Shown piece by piece: positions 27,931 to 36,956 of a stretch of 64,000 nucleotides of DNA. Positions within the stretch are counted from its first letter, which is position 1. Each line of letters starts with the position of its first letter. The position numbers and the translations under genes were made by a program. The stretch is from Streptomyces fradiae (GTDB taxonomy: Bacteria; Actinomycetota; Actinomycetes; Streptomycetales; Streptomycetaceae), in contig NZ_CP065958.1 of assembly GCF_041270065.1 (NCBI RefSeq), forward strand, positions 5,952,001 to 6,016,000. Reading direction: 5' to 3'. Under the pieces are notes generated by a model. That model saw only the letters and a list, made by a program, of their open reading frames with translations, searched no databases and was not told where the DNA came from.

Positions 27931-28005
27931 TATGGGGGTGCAGGGCCTTGGGAACACGGGGTTGTGGCCGGGTTTTCCACAGGCCGGAGGGGACGTCGGA
28001 GCCCG

Positions 28006-28035
28006 TTGTCAGTGGCAGGGGTTAGCGTCTTTCCC
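28006..28035 (+). promoter_or_regulatory. Second recA promoter, PafBC/RecA-NDp type
   Basis: TTGTCAGTGGC at 28006-28016 and TAGCGT at 28023-28028 match the LexA-independent damage promoter known at mycobacterial recA. The predicted transcription start falls on the A of an in-frame ATG at 28036, 12 codons before the usual recA start. Confidence 0.75.
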
Positions 28036-28071
28036 ATGAAGCGATCGACTCAAGCAAACCGGGTGGAACCC

Positions 28072-29199
<1,128 letters not shown>

Positions 29200-29203
29200 C
29201 CCG

Positions 29204-29770
29204 GTGACCGGCCGCACCGAATGGCCGGACGACAGCCCCGACTCGTCGAGGGCCGAGAAGGAGCTGTCGTCCCAGGATCCGGCTGAGCGGGCGCGGGCGA
29301 TCTGCCTGCGCCTGCTCACCGGAACCCCCCGCACGCGCAAGCAGCTGGCCGACGCCCTGCGCAAGCGGGAGATCCCCGACGAGATCGCCGACGAGGTGCT
29401 CTCCCGCTTCGAGGACGTCGGACTCATCGACGACGCCGCCTTCGCCGGGGCCTGGGTCGAGTCCCGGCACCACGGCCGGGGCCTCGCCCGCCGCGCGCTC
29501 GCCCGGGAGCTGCGCACCAAGGGCGTCGACCCCACCCTGATCCAGGAGGCGGTCGAGCAGCTCGACTCAGACCAGGAGGAGACCCGCGCCCGTGAGCTGG
29601 TCGACCGCAAGCTCCGGGCCACCCGAGGCCTGGAGCGCGACCGCCGCCTCCGCCGCCTCGCCGGCATGCTCGCCCGCAAGGGCTATCCGGAGGGCATGGC
29701 CCTACGGGTGGTCCGCCAGGCTCTGGAGGCGGAGGGCGAGGACACGGACGGGCTGGACGAGCCCTTCTAG
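29204..29770 (+). CDS. recX: RecA regulator RecX
   Basis: 188 residues, mostly helical, made of three-helix repeats: RARAICLRLLTGTPRTRKQL, then EIADEVLSRFEDVGLIDDAAFAGAWVESR-type second repeat, and LARELRTKGV. RecX binds in the RecA filament groove and limits its activity. The GTG start at 29204 lies 4 nt after the recA stop, so the genes are co-transcribed and probably coupled. A strong hairpin begins in its stop codon. Confidence 0.94.
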   Translation: MTGRTEWPDDSPDSSRAEKELSSQDPAERARAICLRLLTGTPRTRKQLADALRKREIPDEIADEVLSRFEDVGLIDDAAFAGAWVESRHHGRGLARRALARELRTKGVDPTLIQEAVEQLDSDQEETRARELVDRKLRATRGLERDRRLRRLAGMLARKGYPEGMALRVVRQALEAEGEDTDGLDEPF

Positions 29771-29800
29771 CTCAGCGGCCATGTGCGGTGGCCGCTGAGC
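29770..29800. terminator. Terminator of recA-recX
   Basis: Perfect 12-bp stem GCTCAGCGGCCA (29770-29781) with TGGCCGCTGAGC (29789-29800) and a 7-nt loop. It may serve both converging units. Confidence 0.8.
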
Positions 29801-29805
29801 CGGCT

Positions 29806-29870
29806 GCTCATCCGTCACCGGCTCATCCGTCACCGGCTCATCCGTCACCGGCTCATCCGTTACTGGCTCA
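29806..29870. repeat. 15-bp tandem repeat at the 3' end of the exported-protein gene
   Basis: Units GCTCATCCGTCACCG start at 29806, 29821 and 29836. A fourth, GCTCATCCGTTACTG, is at 29851, and a degenerate fifth runs into the stop codon of the minus-strand gene. The unit resembles the last codons plus stop of that gene. Confidence 0.9.
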
Positions 29871-31199
29871 GCCGGTGACGGAGAAGACCACCCTGACGCC
29901 GGTGGTGCTGTTGATGCGTTCGTTGAGGCCCCAGATTCGCTTGGAGACCGGGGCGTAGCCGAGGTTCTGGGTGTAGATCGGGGACGTGGTGTAGACGTGC
30001 GGGGCGTCGTTGGGCAGGGCCCGGTGGATGCACGAGTAGTCGGCGTTCGGGTCGCCCGAGCCGCCGCCCACGCCCGACGGGCAGGTGCCGCTCATGTACC
30101 AGTAGGTGCCGTTGGTGGTGGCGCCCCCCATGTCCCACACGGGTGAGACGAAGCCGCGCGTGGCGTGGCTGACGCCGTGGCCGGACGGGTCGCTGGTGGT
30201 GGGAAGGGCGGTGAGGTAGTTGAGCGGCCAGCGGATGACGCGCCCACCGGACCCGCCCTTGACGTACTCGGAGGAGACCAGGCCGTCCTGGCCCGTGCGG
30301 TCGAGGCTGAGGGAGTTCAGACAGGGCGTCGTCCCACTGGTGACGACACAGGCCTGGTTGTCGGCGCCGGTGGTCCGGTACTTGCCGATCATGGGCAGGG
30401 CGTAGCTGCTCCAGCGTGCCGAGGACACGCCTCCGGTGATGCCGACGGCCTCCTGGCTCGAGTTGACCTTCCAGATGTGCTGGAGGTCGTAGACCTGGAG
30501 CCAGCGCCCGTTGGCCACGAACACCTTGTTGCCGTACCAGACGACACCGTCGGCATGCGTTCCCTGGACCGCCTTGAAGTTGCCGTCTCCGCCCGCGACG
30601 GATCCGGTCGGCTCGACCAGCAGCAGATGGTTGTAGCTGATCTTCCCGTTGTCGGCGTTGACCAGACTCACCCGGGCGAACTCGTTCGGGACGGCCTCGG
30701 CGGTGCCCATCTTCCGGCTGAAGTGCCAGGAGGCGAGGAAGGCGGTGTGTCCGTCCACCAGCCCGTCGGGCTGCGCGTCGTACGAGCCGGTGAGGCCCTG
30801 CGGGGTCCAGCCGCCCGCCTCGGTGTACGAGTTGGACGTGTCGTCACCCTTGTCCCAGCAGAAACCGCTGGGGGAAAGGCTCGACGACAGGCCCGTGCCG
30901 TGGCACAGGCCGGAAGTGCCGGTCCGGCCACCGGAGGTGAGCACCGCGGTCGAGTTCAGCCGGGTGATCGCGCCACCCGCCTCCACGGCGTTGATCGCCT
31001 CGCCGTAGACATCGAAGGAGTTCTTCGACTGCCCGTCGAAGGATGACACCGGGTCAAGGGTGAACTGCCCGACCGTCGCCGGATCCAACTCCGAGAACGC
31101 CATCGCGGCGTGCGCGGGTCCGGCCGCCACCGTGGATCCCGCGGTGATGGCGAGGCCCGCCACGAGCGTGGTGACGATATGCTTCCATGATCGTTTCAT
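29868..31199 (-). CDS. Exported protein of unknown function
   Basis: 443 residues with a clear Sec signal peptide (MKRSWKHIVTTLVAGLAITA, then a VAAGPAHA cleavage site near residue 31). The mature part is Gly/Ser/Thr/Asn-rich with many Trp and Tyr, has short recurring strands (GVVWYGNKVFVANGRWLQVY, DMGGATTNGTYWYMSGTCPS) and four or more cysteines (GLCHG, GFCWDKG, QACVV, PCLN, GTCPS) that could form disulfides. The pattern suggests a beta-rich, possibly propeller-like secreted domain, but I recognise no enzyme motif. It is translated from a leaderless ATG. The neighbouring genes give no clue to its role. Confidence 0.8.
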   Translation of the reverse strand: MKRSWKHIVTTLVAGLAITAGSTVAAGPAHAAMAFSELDPATVGQFTLDPVSSFDGQSKNSFDVYGEAINAVEAGGAITRLNSTAVLTSGGRTGTSGLCHGTGLSSSLSPSGFCWDKGDDTSNSYTEAGGWTPQGLTGSYDAQPDGLVDGHTAFLASWHFSRKMGTAEAVPNEFARVSLVNADNGKISYNHLLLVEPTGSVAGGDGNFKAVQGTHADGVVWYGNKVFVANGRWLQVYDLQHIWKVNSSQEAVGITGGVSSARWSSYALPMIGKYRTTGADNQACVVTSGTTPCLNSLSLDRTGQDGLVSSEYVKGGSGGRVIRWPLNYLTALPTTSDPSGHGVSHATRGFVSPVWDMGGATTNGTYWYMSGTCPSGVGGGSGDPNADYSCIHRALPNDAPHVYTTSPIYTQNLGYAPVSKRIWGLNERINSTTGVRVVFSVTG

Positions 31200-31206
31200 G
31201 CGGCGA

Positions 31207-31212
31207 ACCCTA
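31207..31212 (-). promoter_or_regulatory. Leaderless -10 box of the exported-protein gene
   Basis: TAGGGT on the minus strand, 7 nt before the ATG at 31199. No ribosome site is present. Confidence 0.6.
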
Positions 31213-31285
31213 ACAACGGGTCCGCGCGGCTCCGACCGGTGGACGAAGGCCCTTTGTCGGGCTGTCGGGCTGTGGGGCTGTGGGA

Positions 31286-32962
31286 TCAGGCGGGACGGCC
31301 GGCCTCCATGGCGGGGTCGCCCAGGACCGGCTCCTCCTCGGAGGGCGCGCTGCCGCCCCGTACCGCGTCGGCCGCCGCGTGCAGCTCCTCCGGGCGCACC
31401 CCGGCGAAAGCGGCGGCCAGGTGGCCGTCCGGGCGGACCAGGAGGACCGCGTGGGCGGGGGCGCCGGGGTAGGACTCGGTGACCAGGAGCTCGGCCGGGG
31501 CCGGGAGGGTGTCCACGGCCTCGGCGAGCCGGGGCATCACGCCCGCGCTCACCCAGTGCCGCCGGTCCCACACCCCGGTGCCCGGGGCGACCAGGAGCAC
31601 CAGGAGCCGGCCCTGCCCGAGGCGGTCGCGGAGCCGTACCGTCGTGCCGTCGGGCGCGGTCACCCGGACGTCCTCGACCGGACCGCCGTCCGGGGTGCCC
31701 ACCGGGATCCGGCCCTCGGCCGGTTCGGGCGCAAGCGGCGAGTGCGGATAGGCGGGCAGCGCGCCCAGCGGGCCGCGGCCCAGATGCCCGTCGGTGAGCA
31801 GGACGTCGTGGCTCCGGCCGCCGCCGGGCAGGATCGTGCGCAGCCCCCCGCCGCCGCGCAGCACCGGAAGGGCCTGGTCGGCCGCGCGCAGCAGCCCGGC
31901 GACGGCGGCCCGGCGCTCGCTCTGGTAGCTGTCGAGCAGCACCGGCGAGACGTCCCGGTGGTGCCAGCTGTACGCGAGCTTCCAGGCCAGGTTGTCGACG
32001 TCCCGCAGCCCCTCGTCGAGGCCCTGGGTGCCGACCGCACCGAGCAGGTGCGCCGCGTCGCCGGCGAGCAGCACCCGGTCCACCCGCCAGCGCCGGGCGA
32101 GCCGGTGGTGCACGGTGTAGACGCCGGTGTCGATCAGGTCGTACGGCGGGGTGACGCCCTCGCACCAGCCGGCCAGGGTGTCCCGGATGCGGGTGACGAG
32201 CGCGTCGGGGGTGACCAGTTCGCCGCGCGGCGGCAGCAGCCAGTCGATCCGCCACAGCCCGTCGGGCAGCGGCCGGGCGCTGATCTCGTCGCCGGCGCCC
32301 CGCCACGGCGGCTGACGGTGCAGCAGGGCCTCGCCGGCCCAGGGGAGTTCGGTGCGCAGCGCGGCGACCGCGTGCCGTTCGACGGCGGTCCGTCCGGGAA
32401 AGCGGATGCCGAGCAGCTTGCGCACGGTGGAACGGGCGCCGTCGCAGCCGACCAGATGGCTGCCGCGCCACCAGGTGCCGTCCGGGCCGCGGGTGTGGGC
32501 GCTGACGCCGTGCGCGTCCTGCTCGATCGTGTCGACCCGGGACTCGGCGACCAGGGTGATCAGGTCCTGGCGGGCGATGGCGTCGCGCAGCCCGCGGGCC
32601 AGGGCGTGCTGGGTGACGTGCAGCGGGGCGGCGGGTCCCGCGGGCTCCCCGGCCAGGTCCTCCGTATCGCCGTCGCCGGCGCCCGCGCCCAGGCCCAGGT
32701 CGAGCCGGACGTGCCGGGTCTGCTGACGGCGGCGCATCGAGCGCCAGCCGACCCAGCGCACCCCTTCGTCACGCAGGGTGGCGCAGCCGAGGCGTTCGAG
32801 GAGGGCGGCCATGTCGGCGCGGAGCACCACGGTGCGGGCGGGCCGCGGCTCCTCCTTGCCGGCGCTCTCGTCGAGGACGACGCTGGGCACGTCCTGGGCG
32901 GCCAGGGCGAGGGAGAGCGCGAGGCCGACGGGCCCCGCGCCCACGATGATCACCGGGTCCAC
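31286..32962 (-). CDS. FAD-dependent aromatic-type monooxygenase
   Basis: A 558-residue class A flavoprotein hydroxylase. The N-terminal dinucleotide motif is VIIVGAGPVGLALS. The ribose/NADPH motif is HLVGCDGARSTVRKLLG near 170. The flavin motif is VLLAGDAAHLLGAVGTQGLD followed by RDVDNLAWKL. A thioredoxin-like C-terminal domain (about 430-540) is shared with phenol hydroxylases and polyketide-tailoring oxygenases. The substrate is unknown: no ring-cleavage, polyketide or regulator genes flank it. The GTG start at 32962 has AGGAG 8 nt upstream. It is a single gene between the exported protein and the glutamate transporter. Confidence 0.88.
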   Translation of the reverse strand: MDPVIIVGAGPVGLALSLALAAQDVPSVVLDESAGKEEPRPARTVVLRADMAALLERLGCATLRDEGVRWVGWRSMRRRQQTRHVRLDLGLGAGAGDGDTEDLAGEPAGPAAPLHVTQHALARGLRDAIARQDLITLVAESRVDTIEQDAHGVSAHTRGPDGTWWRGSHLVGCDGARSTVRKLLGIRFPGRTAVERHAVAALRTELPWAGEALLHRQPPWRGAGDEISARPLPDGLWRIDWLLPPRGELVTPDALVTRIRDTLAGWCEGVTPPYDLIDTGVYTVHHRLARRWRVDRVLLAGDAAHLLGAVGTQGLDEGLRDVDNLAWKLAYSWHHRDVSPVLLDSYQSERRAAVAGLLRAADQALPVLRGGGGLRTILPGGGRSHDVLLTDGHLGRGPLGALPAYPHSPLAPEPAEGRIPVGTPDGGPVEDVRVTAPDGTTVRLRDRLGQGRLLVLLVAPGTGVWDRRHWVSAGVMPRLAEAVDTLPAPAELLVTESYPGAPAHAVLLVRPDGHLAAAFAGVRPEELHAAADAVRGGSAPSEEEPVLGDPAMEAGRPA

Positions 32963-33086
32963 GGCGCGGCTCCTGAAGGCTTGCGAGGCCGTACGGTCAT
33001 GCGGGTTGCACAGCAGAGTGTGGCGCTGGCCCGGAGCTTGATCACAGAACGTATGCAACCCACTGGGGGTGCCCGCGTCAAGTGAG

Positions 33087-33115
33087 CGGGGGCAGCGGCG
33101 TCGCCACTGCCCCCG
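33087..33115. terminator. Terminator of the gluABCD operon
   Basis: Hairpin CGGGGGCAGCGGCG (33087-33100) with CGCCACTGCCCCCG (33102-33115), one mismatch, just downstream of gluD on the minus strand. Confidence 0.7.
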
Positions 33116-33132
33116 GATGATGTCACACGCCG

Positions 33133-34086
33133 TCAGTTCTTCGTGACGCCAGGGCCGTCGGCGGGTCCCGCGGCCGGTCCCGTGCCCGGACCGGCCGCCG
33201 CCGCGTCGGCGGCGTCCACGGCCTCCGCGGAGGCCTGCGCGGGCAGGACGGCGGTCACGACCGGGTCGGCGACCTTGATGCCGGTCTTCGCCCGGCGGCC
33301 GCGCCGCTCGATCCAGGTGGCGAGCGCGGAGAGGGCCAGGCACAGCGCGATGTAGATGGCGCCGAAGACCACGATCACGGACACGTACGGGTACTGGCCG
33401 TTGACCAGCGTGTTGGAGGCGATCAGCCGGGCCGAGTAGAGCAGCTCGGGGTAGAGGATCACGAAGCCGAGCGAGGTGTCCTTGAGGGTCACCACCAGCT
33501 GGCTGATGATCGTCGGCAGCATCGACCGGACCGCCTGCGGCAGCAGGACGCTGGTCATCACCTGGGTCTTGGTCATGCCGAGCGCGTAGGCCGCCTCGCG
33601 CTGGCCGCGCGGCACCGCGTTGACGCCGGCGCGCAGCACCTCGGCCTGCACACAGCCGTTGTAGACCGACAGGCCGAGGGCGAGCGCCCACATCGAGTAG
33701 TCGGTGAGGAAGGCGACCCAGACCGCGAAGATCGTGATGAGCAGCGGGATGGAGCGGAAGACCTCGATGAAGGTGGTGGCCGCCCAGCGGACCGGGTTGT
33801 GGTCGGAGAGCCGGGCGACGGCGAGCAGCACGCCGAGGACGAGGGAGCCGACGGCCGCCAGGCCGAAGGCCTTGAGGGTGGAGAGCAGGGCGTCGGCGAT
33901 GTTCTGCCGGATGCCCGCGTAGTTGAAGATGTCCCACATCTCGGGGGCGAGATGCCCCTTGTCGCTCAGCCGCATCACACTGACGGCGAGCAGGGCGAGG
34001 ATCGCGAGGCTGCCGACGACCGCGTAGATCCGGTTGCGGACCTTGGCCTTGGGGCCGGGCGCGTCGAAGAGAACGCTGGCGCTCAT
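33133..34086 (-). CDS. gluD: Glutamate-type ABC transporter permease GluD
   Basis: A 317-residue HisM-family permease. About five to six helices are preceded by a short cytoplasmic start, and the EAA loop AGVNAVPRGQREAAYALGMT lies near 190. The C-terminal 40 residues (after ADPVVTAVLP) are Ala/Pro/Gly-rich and unlike the rest of the family. It pairs with GluC to form the channel. The start at 34086 overlaps the gluC stop by ATGA. Confidence 0.92.
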   Translation of the reverse strand: MSASVLFDAPGPKAKVRNRIYAVVGSLAILALLAVSVMRLSDKGHLAPEMWDIFNYAGIRQNIADALLSTLKAFGLAAVGSLVLGVLLAVARLSDHNPVRWAATTFIEVFRSIPLLITIFAVWVAFLTDYSMWALALGLSVYNGCVQAEVLRAGVNAVPRGQREAAYALGMTKTQVMTSVLLPQAVRSMLPTIISQLVVTLKDTSLGFVILYPELLYSARLIASNTLVNGQYPYVSVIVVFGAIYIALCLALSALATWIERRGRRAKTGIKVADPVVTAVLPAQASAEAVDAADAAAAGPGTGPAAGPADGPGVTKN

Positions 34087-34730
34087 CGGGCGACCTCCAT
34101 GTTGCGCTCGAAGAGTCGGAAGAGGCCGCTGATGGCGAAGGTGATGACGAGGTAGGCGGCGGCCACCCAGAGGAAGATCGGGATGATCGCGTAGCCCTGC
34201 TCGCTCATCAGCGTCTGCCAGCCGAAGAGTTCGGTGACGCTGAAGGCGCCGGCGATGGCCGAGTTCTTGGTCAGCGCGATGAAGATCGAGCTCAGCGGCG
34301 GCAGCACGGTGCGGGTGGCCTGCGGCAGCACGATCATGCGCAGCGTCTGCGAGAAGGTCAGACCGAGCGAGCGGGCGGCCTCGGCCTGGCCCAGCGGCAC
34401 GGTGCTGATGCCGGAGCGGACGGCCTCGCACACGAAGGAGGAGGTGTAGAAGCCCAGCGCAAGCGAGGCGAGCACGAAGGGGCTCATGCCCGGGAAGAGG
34501 ATCTCCGGGACGACGAAGAAGAAGACCAGGAAGAGCAGCGTCAGCGGGGTGTTGCGCAGCAGCGTCACCCACGCGGTGCCGAAGGCGCGCAGCGGGGGGA
34601 CGGGGGAGACCCGGAAGCCGGCCACGACGATGCCGAGGACCAGCGCGATCACCGAGCTGACGGCGGTGATCTCCACGGTTCCTATGAATCCGTTGCGGAA
34701 CTCCGCGAAATGGTCGAGCAGTACGTTCAT
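34083..34730 (-). CDS. gluC: Glutamate-type ABC transporter permease GluC
   Basis: A 215-residue HisM-family permease with about five helices. The EAA loop is SGISTVPLGQAEAARSLGLT. NTPLTLLFLVFFFV and ITAVSSVIALVLGIV are typical segments. The start ATG at 34730 follows AGTCCTCATG-type context with a weak ribosome site. It is separated from gluB by 151 bp containing a stem-loop. Confidence 0.92.
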   Translation of the reverse strand: MNVLLDHFAEFRNGFIGTVEITAVSSVIALVLGIVVAGFRVSPVPPLRAFGTAWVTLLRNTPLTLLFLVFFFVVPEILFPGMSPFVLASLALGFYTSSFVCEAVRSGISTVPLGQAEAARSLGLTFSQTLRMIVLPQATRTVLPPLSSIFIALTKNSAIAGAFSVTELFGWQTLMSEQGYAIIPIFLWVAAAYLVITFAISGLFRLFERNMEVAR

Positions 34731-34822
34731 GAGGACTCCGCGTCGGCAGTCGGCGGCGGGCTTGCGTGCGGCAGGTGTACGGCAAGGCGTACGTCAGGGC
34801 ACAGGCGTACGGGCAGGGGGAG

Positions 34823-34836
34823 GCGGGGCGCCCCGC
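34823..34836. promoter_or_regulatory. Stem-loop between gluB and gluC
   Basis: GCGGGGCGCCCCGC is a perfect 14-bp palindrome, with GGCGTACG repeated just before it. Such structures after binding-protein genes often protect the upstream mRNA or reduce read-through into permease genes, giving more binding protein than permease. Confidence 0.4.
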
Positions 34837-34881
34837 AGCCCCGAGGGGAGGGGGACGGGACTACGGGGCGCTCACGCCGGA

Positions 34882-35799
34882 TCAGTAGCGGACGAGCGCC
34901 GGCGGCTCGGTGTAGGCCGAGCCGGAGAGGCCGAGGGTGGCCTCGTAGATCTTCTTGTAGGTGCCGTCCTTCTCGTGCGTCTCCAGGATGTCGCTCACCT
35001 TGTCGCGCAGGACCTTGTCGTCCTTGTTCATGCCGATGCCGTACGGCTCCTTGGTGAACGGCTTGCCGACGACCTTGAGCTTGCCGGCGTTGGCGGCCGC
35101 GTAACCCTTGAGGATCGAGTCGTCGGTGGTGACCGCGTCGACCTGCTTGGTGAGCAGCTGCTGCACGCAGTCGGAGTACTTGCCGAGCTCGACGGTCTCC
35201 GCGCCGTACTGCGGCTTCTTGATCTCCTGGAGCGGGGTCGAGCCGGTGATCGAGCAGACCTTCTTGCCCTTCAGGCTCTCCGGGCCGGTGATCGCGGTCT
35301 CGTCCTTGCGGACCAGGAGGTCGGCGCCGGCCTGGTAGTACGGACCCGCGAAGCCGACCTGCGCCTTGCGCTTGTCGTTGATCGTGTAGGTGCCGACGTA
35401 GTAGTCGACCTGGCCGGTGGAGATGGCGGTCTCGCGGAGCTTGGAGTCGACCGTCTTCCACTCGATCTGGTCCTCGGAGAAGCCCAGGTCGGCGGCGATC
35501 ATCTTGGCGATCTCGATGTCGAAGCCGGAGCGCTTCTTCGTCGCCTGGTCCTCGAAGCCGAGGTACGGCTGGTCGGCCTTGGAGCCGATGATCAGCTTGC
35601 CGCGCTCCTTGGCCTTCTTGAAGGTCGCCGAGTCCAGGGTCACGCCGCTCGCCACGGTGTACGTGGGGAGCTTGGGGGCGCTGACGTCGCCGGGCTTGGT
35701 GGCGGGCTTGTCGCCGGCCGAGCCCTCCTTGCCGCCACAGGCGGTCGCGGTCAGGGCGAGCACGGCGACGGCCACGGCCGCGGTCTTGCGGAGCTTCAT
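34882..35799 (-). CDS. gluB: Glutamate-binding lipoprotein GluB
   Basis: 305 residues. A lipoprotein signal peptide (MKLRKTAAVAVAVLALTATA then C) anchors it outside the membrane. The mature part is a family-3 polar amino-acid binding fold: KLIIGSKADQPYLGFED, GFDIEIAKMIAADLGF, ETAISTGQVDYYVGTYTIN and the CSITGSTPLQEI hinge region. Two cysteines around residues 170 and 195 may pair. The start at 35799 is preferred over an ATG 9 nt earlier because GAGGG is then 9 nt upstream. The substrate call rests on synteny with gluABCD of Streptomyces and Corynebacterium. Confidence 0.92.
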   Translation of the reverse strand: MKLRKTAAVAVAVLALTATACGGKEGSAGDKPATKPGDVSAPKLPTYTVASGVTLDSATFKKAKERGKLIIGSKADQPYLGFEDQATKKRSGFDIEIAKMIAADLGFSEDQIEWKTVDSKLRETAISTGQVDYYVGTYTINDKRKAQVGFAGPYYQAGADLLVRKDETAITGPESLKGKKVCSITGSTPLQEIKKPQYGAETVELGKYSDCVQQLLTKQVDAVTTDDSILKGYAAANAGKLKVVGKPFTKEPYGIGMNKDDKVLRDKVSDILETHEKDGTYKKIYEATLGLSGSAYTEPPALVRY

Positions 35800-35941
35800 C
35801 GTGAACATCCCTCAGGTCGTGGTTGGTTGATCGTCAGTGTGCAGCAAGTCGCTCGCTGTCACTCAGGAGTTCCGGCGTCGAGGAGGCCCGGGCGTCGCGC
35901 CTCGGTGGTCCTCAGAGGTCCTCGGTGGCCCTCGGCGGTCC

Positions 35942-36739
35942 TCAGTGGTGCAGGATCTTCGAGAGGAAGTCCTTGGCGCGGTCGCTGCGCGGGTTGCTGA
36001 AGAACTCGTCGGGGGCGGCCTGTTCCACGATGCGGCCGTCGGCCATGAAGACGACTCGGTTGGCGGCGGAGCGGGCGAAGCCCATCTCGTGGGTGACGAC
36101 CACCATCGTCATGCCCTCCTGGGCCAGCTGCTGCATGACCTCCAGGACCTCGTTGATCATCTCCGGGTCGAGCGCCGAGGTCGGCTCGTCGAACAGGATG
36201 ACCTTGGGGTCCATGGCGAGCGCGCGGGCGATCGCGACGCGCTGCTGCTGGCCGCCGGAGAGCTGCGCCGGGTACTTGTCGGCCTGGGTGCCGACACCGA
36301 CCCGGTCGAGCAGCGCGCGGGCCTTGGCCTCCGCCGCCTTCTTCTCCGTCCGGCGGACCTTGACCTGCCCCAGCATCACGTTCTCGAGCACCGTCTTGTG
36401 CGCGAAGAGGTTGAAGGACTGGAAGACCATGCCGACGTCGGACCGCAGCCGCGCCAGCTCCCTGCCCTCCTGGGGCAGCGGCCGGCCGTCGATGGTGATG
36501 CTGCCGGAGTCGATCGTCTCCAGCCGGTTGATCGTGCGGCACAGCGTGGACTTGCCGGACCCGGACGGCCCGATCACCACGACGACCTCGCCCCGGTGGA
36601 TCGTCAGGTCGATGTCCTGCAGCACGTGCAGCGCGCCGAAGTGCTTGTTCACGTCGGACAGCACGACCAGCTCGTCCGTGGCCGGTACGGCGCCCTCGGG
36701 ACCCGAACCCGAACCCTTGGTCACTGACACTCCGCTCAT
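35942..36739 (-). CDS. gluA: Glutamate-type ABC transporter ATPase GluA
   Basis: 265 residues. Walker A is GPSGSGKST, the signature is LSGGQQQRVAIARALA, Walker B is VILFDEPTSALD, and the switch His lies in VVVTHEMGF. The N-terminal 25 residues before VVLSDVNKHFG are extra. It is the first gene of gluABCD on the minus strand. The 142-bp gap to gluB holds several imperfect GGTCCTC repeats that could form a processing stem-loop. The operon diverges from an OmpR-type regulator, and an 11-bp direct repeat lies between them. Confidence 0.94.
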   Translation of the reverse strand: MSGVSVTKGSGSGPEGAVPATDELVVLSDVNKHFGALHVLQDIDLTIHRGEVVVVIGPSGSGKSTLCRTINRLETIDSGSITIDGRPLPQEGRELARLRSDVGMVFQSFNLFAHKTVLENVMLGQVKVRRTEKKAAEAKARALLDRVGVGTQADKYPAQLSGGQQQRVAIARALAMDPKVILFDEPTSALDPEMINEVLEVMQQLAQEGMTMVVVTHEMGFARSAANRVVFMADGRIVEQAAPDEFFSNPRSDRAKDFLSKILHH

Positions 36740-36809
36740 CGGCTTCTCGCTCCGTCCTGCTCGGTTGGAGAGGACACTAGAGACCGGGCGTACGGAGCGT
36801 CACCACATC

Positions 36810-36825
36810 TGAGCGAAGTTTGAGC
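36810..36825. promoter_or_regulatory. 11-bp direct repeat, probable OmpR-type operator between gluA and the regulator
   Basis: TGAGC occurs at 36810-36814 and 36821-36825, one helical turn apart, extended as TGAGCGAAG / TGAGCATAA. Tandem 11-bp half-sites are the normal target of OmpR/PhoB-family dimers. On the minus strand a -10-like TATGCT overlaps the second half-site, so binding would affect gluA directly. Confidence 0.5.
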
Positions 36826-36956
36826 ATAACGATACGGTCGCATCCGGACACTCTGCGTGAACGGGATGGCCCTGCTGTTCACGCCCTGGTACACAGATAG
36901 TCATCACCCGCCGCACCCACCCCACGAGCCCGCGCGCGATCACGAAGGAGGGCCCC

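Noticed and set aside
29806..29870. Short tandem units considered as CRISPR or an attachment site
   Set aside because: Units are directly adjacent with no spacers, and no integrase or tRNA is nearby.
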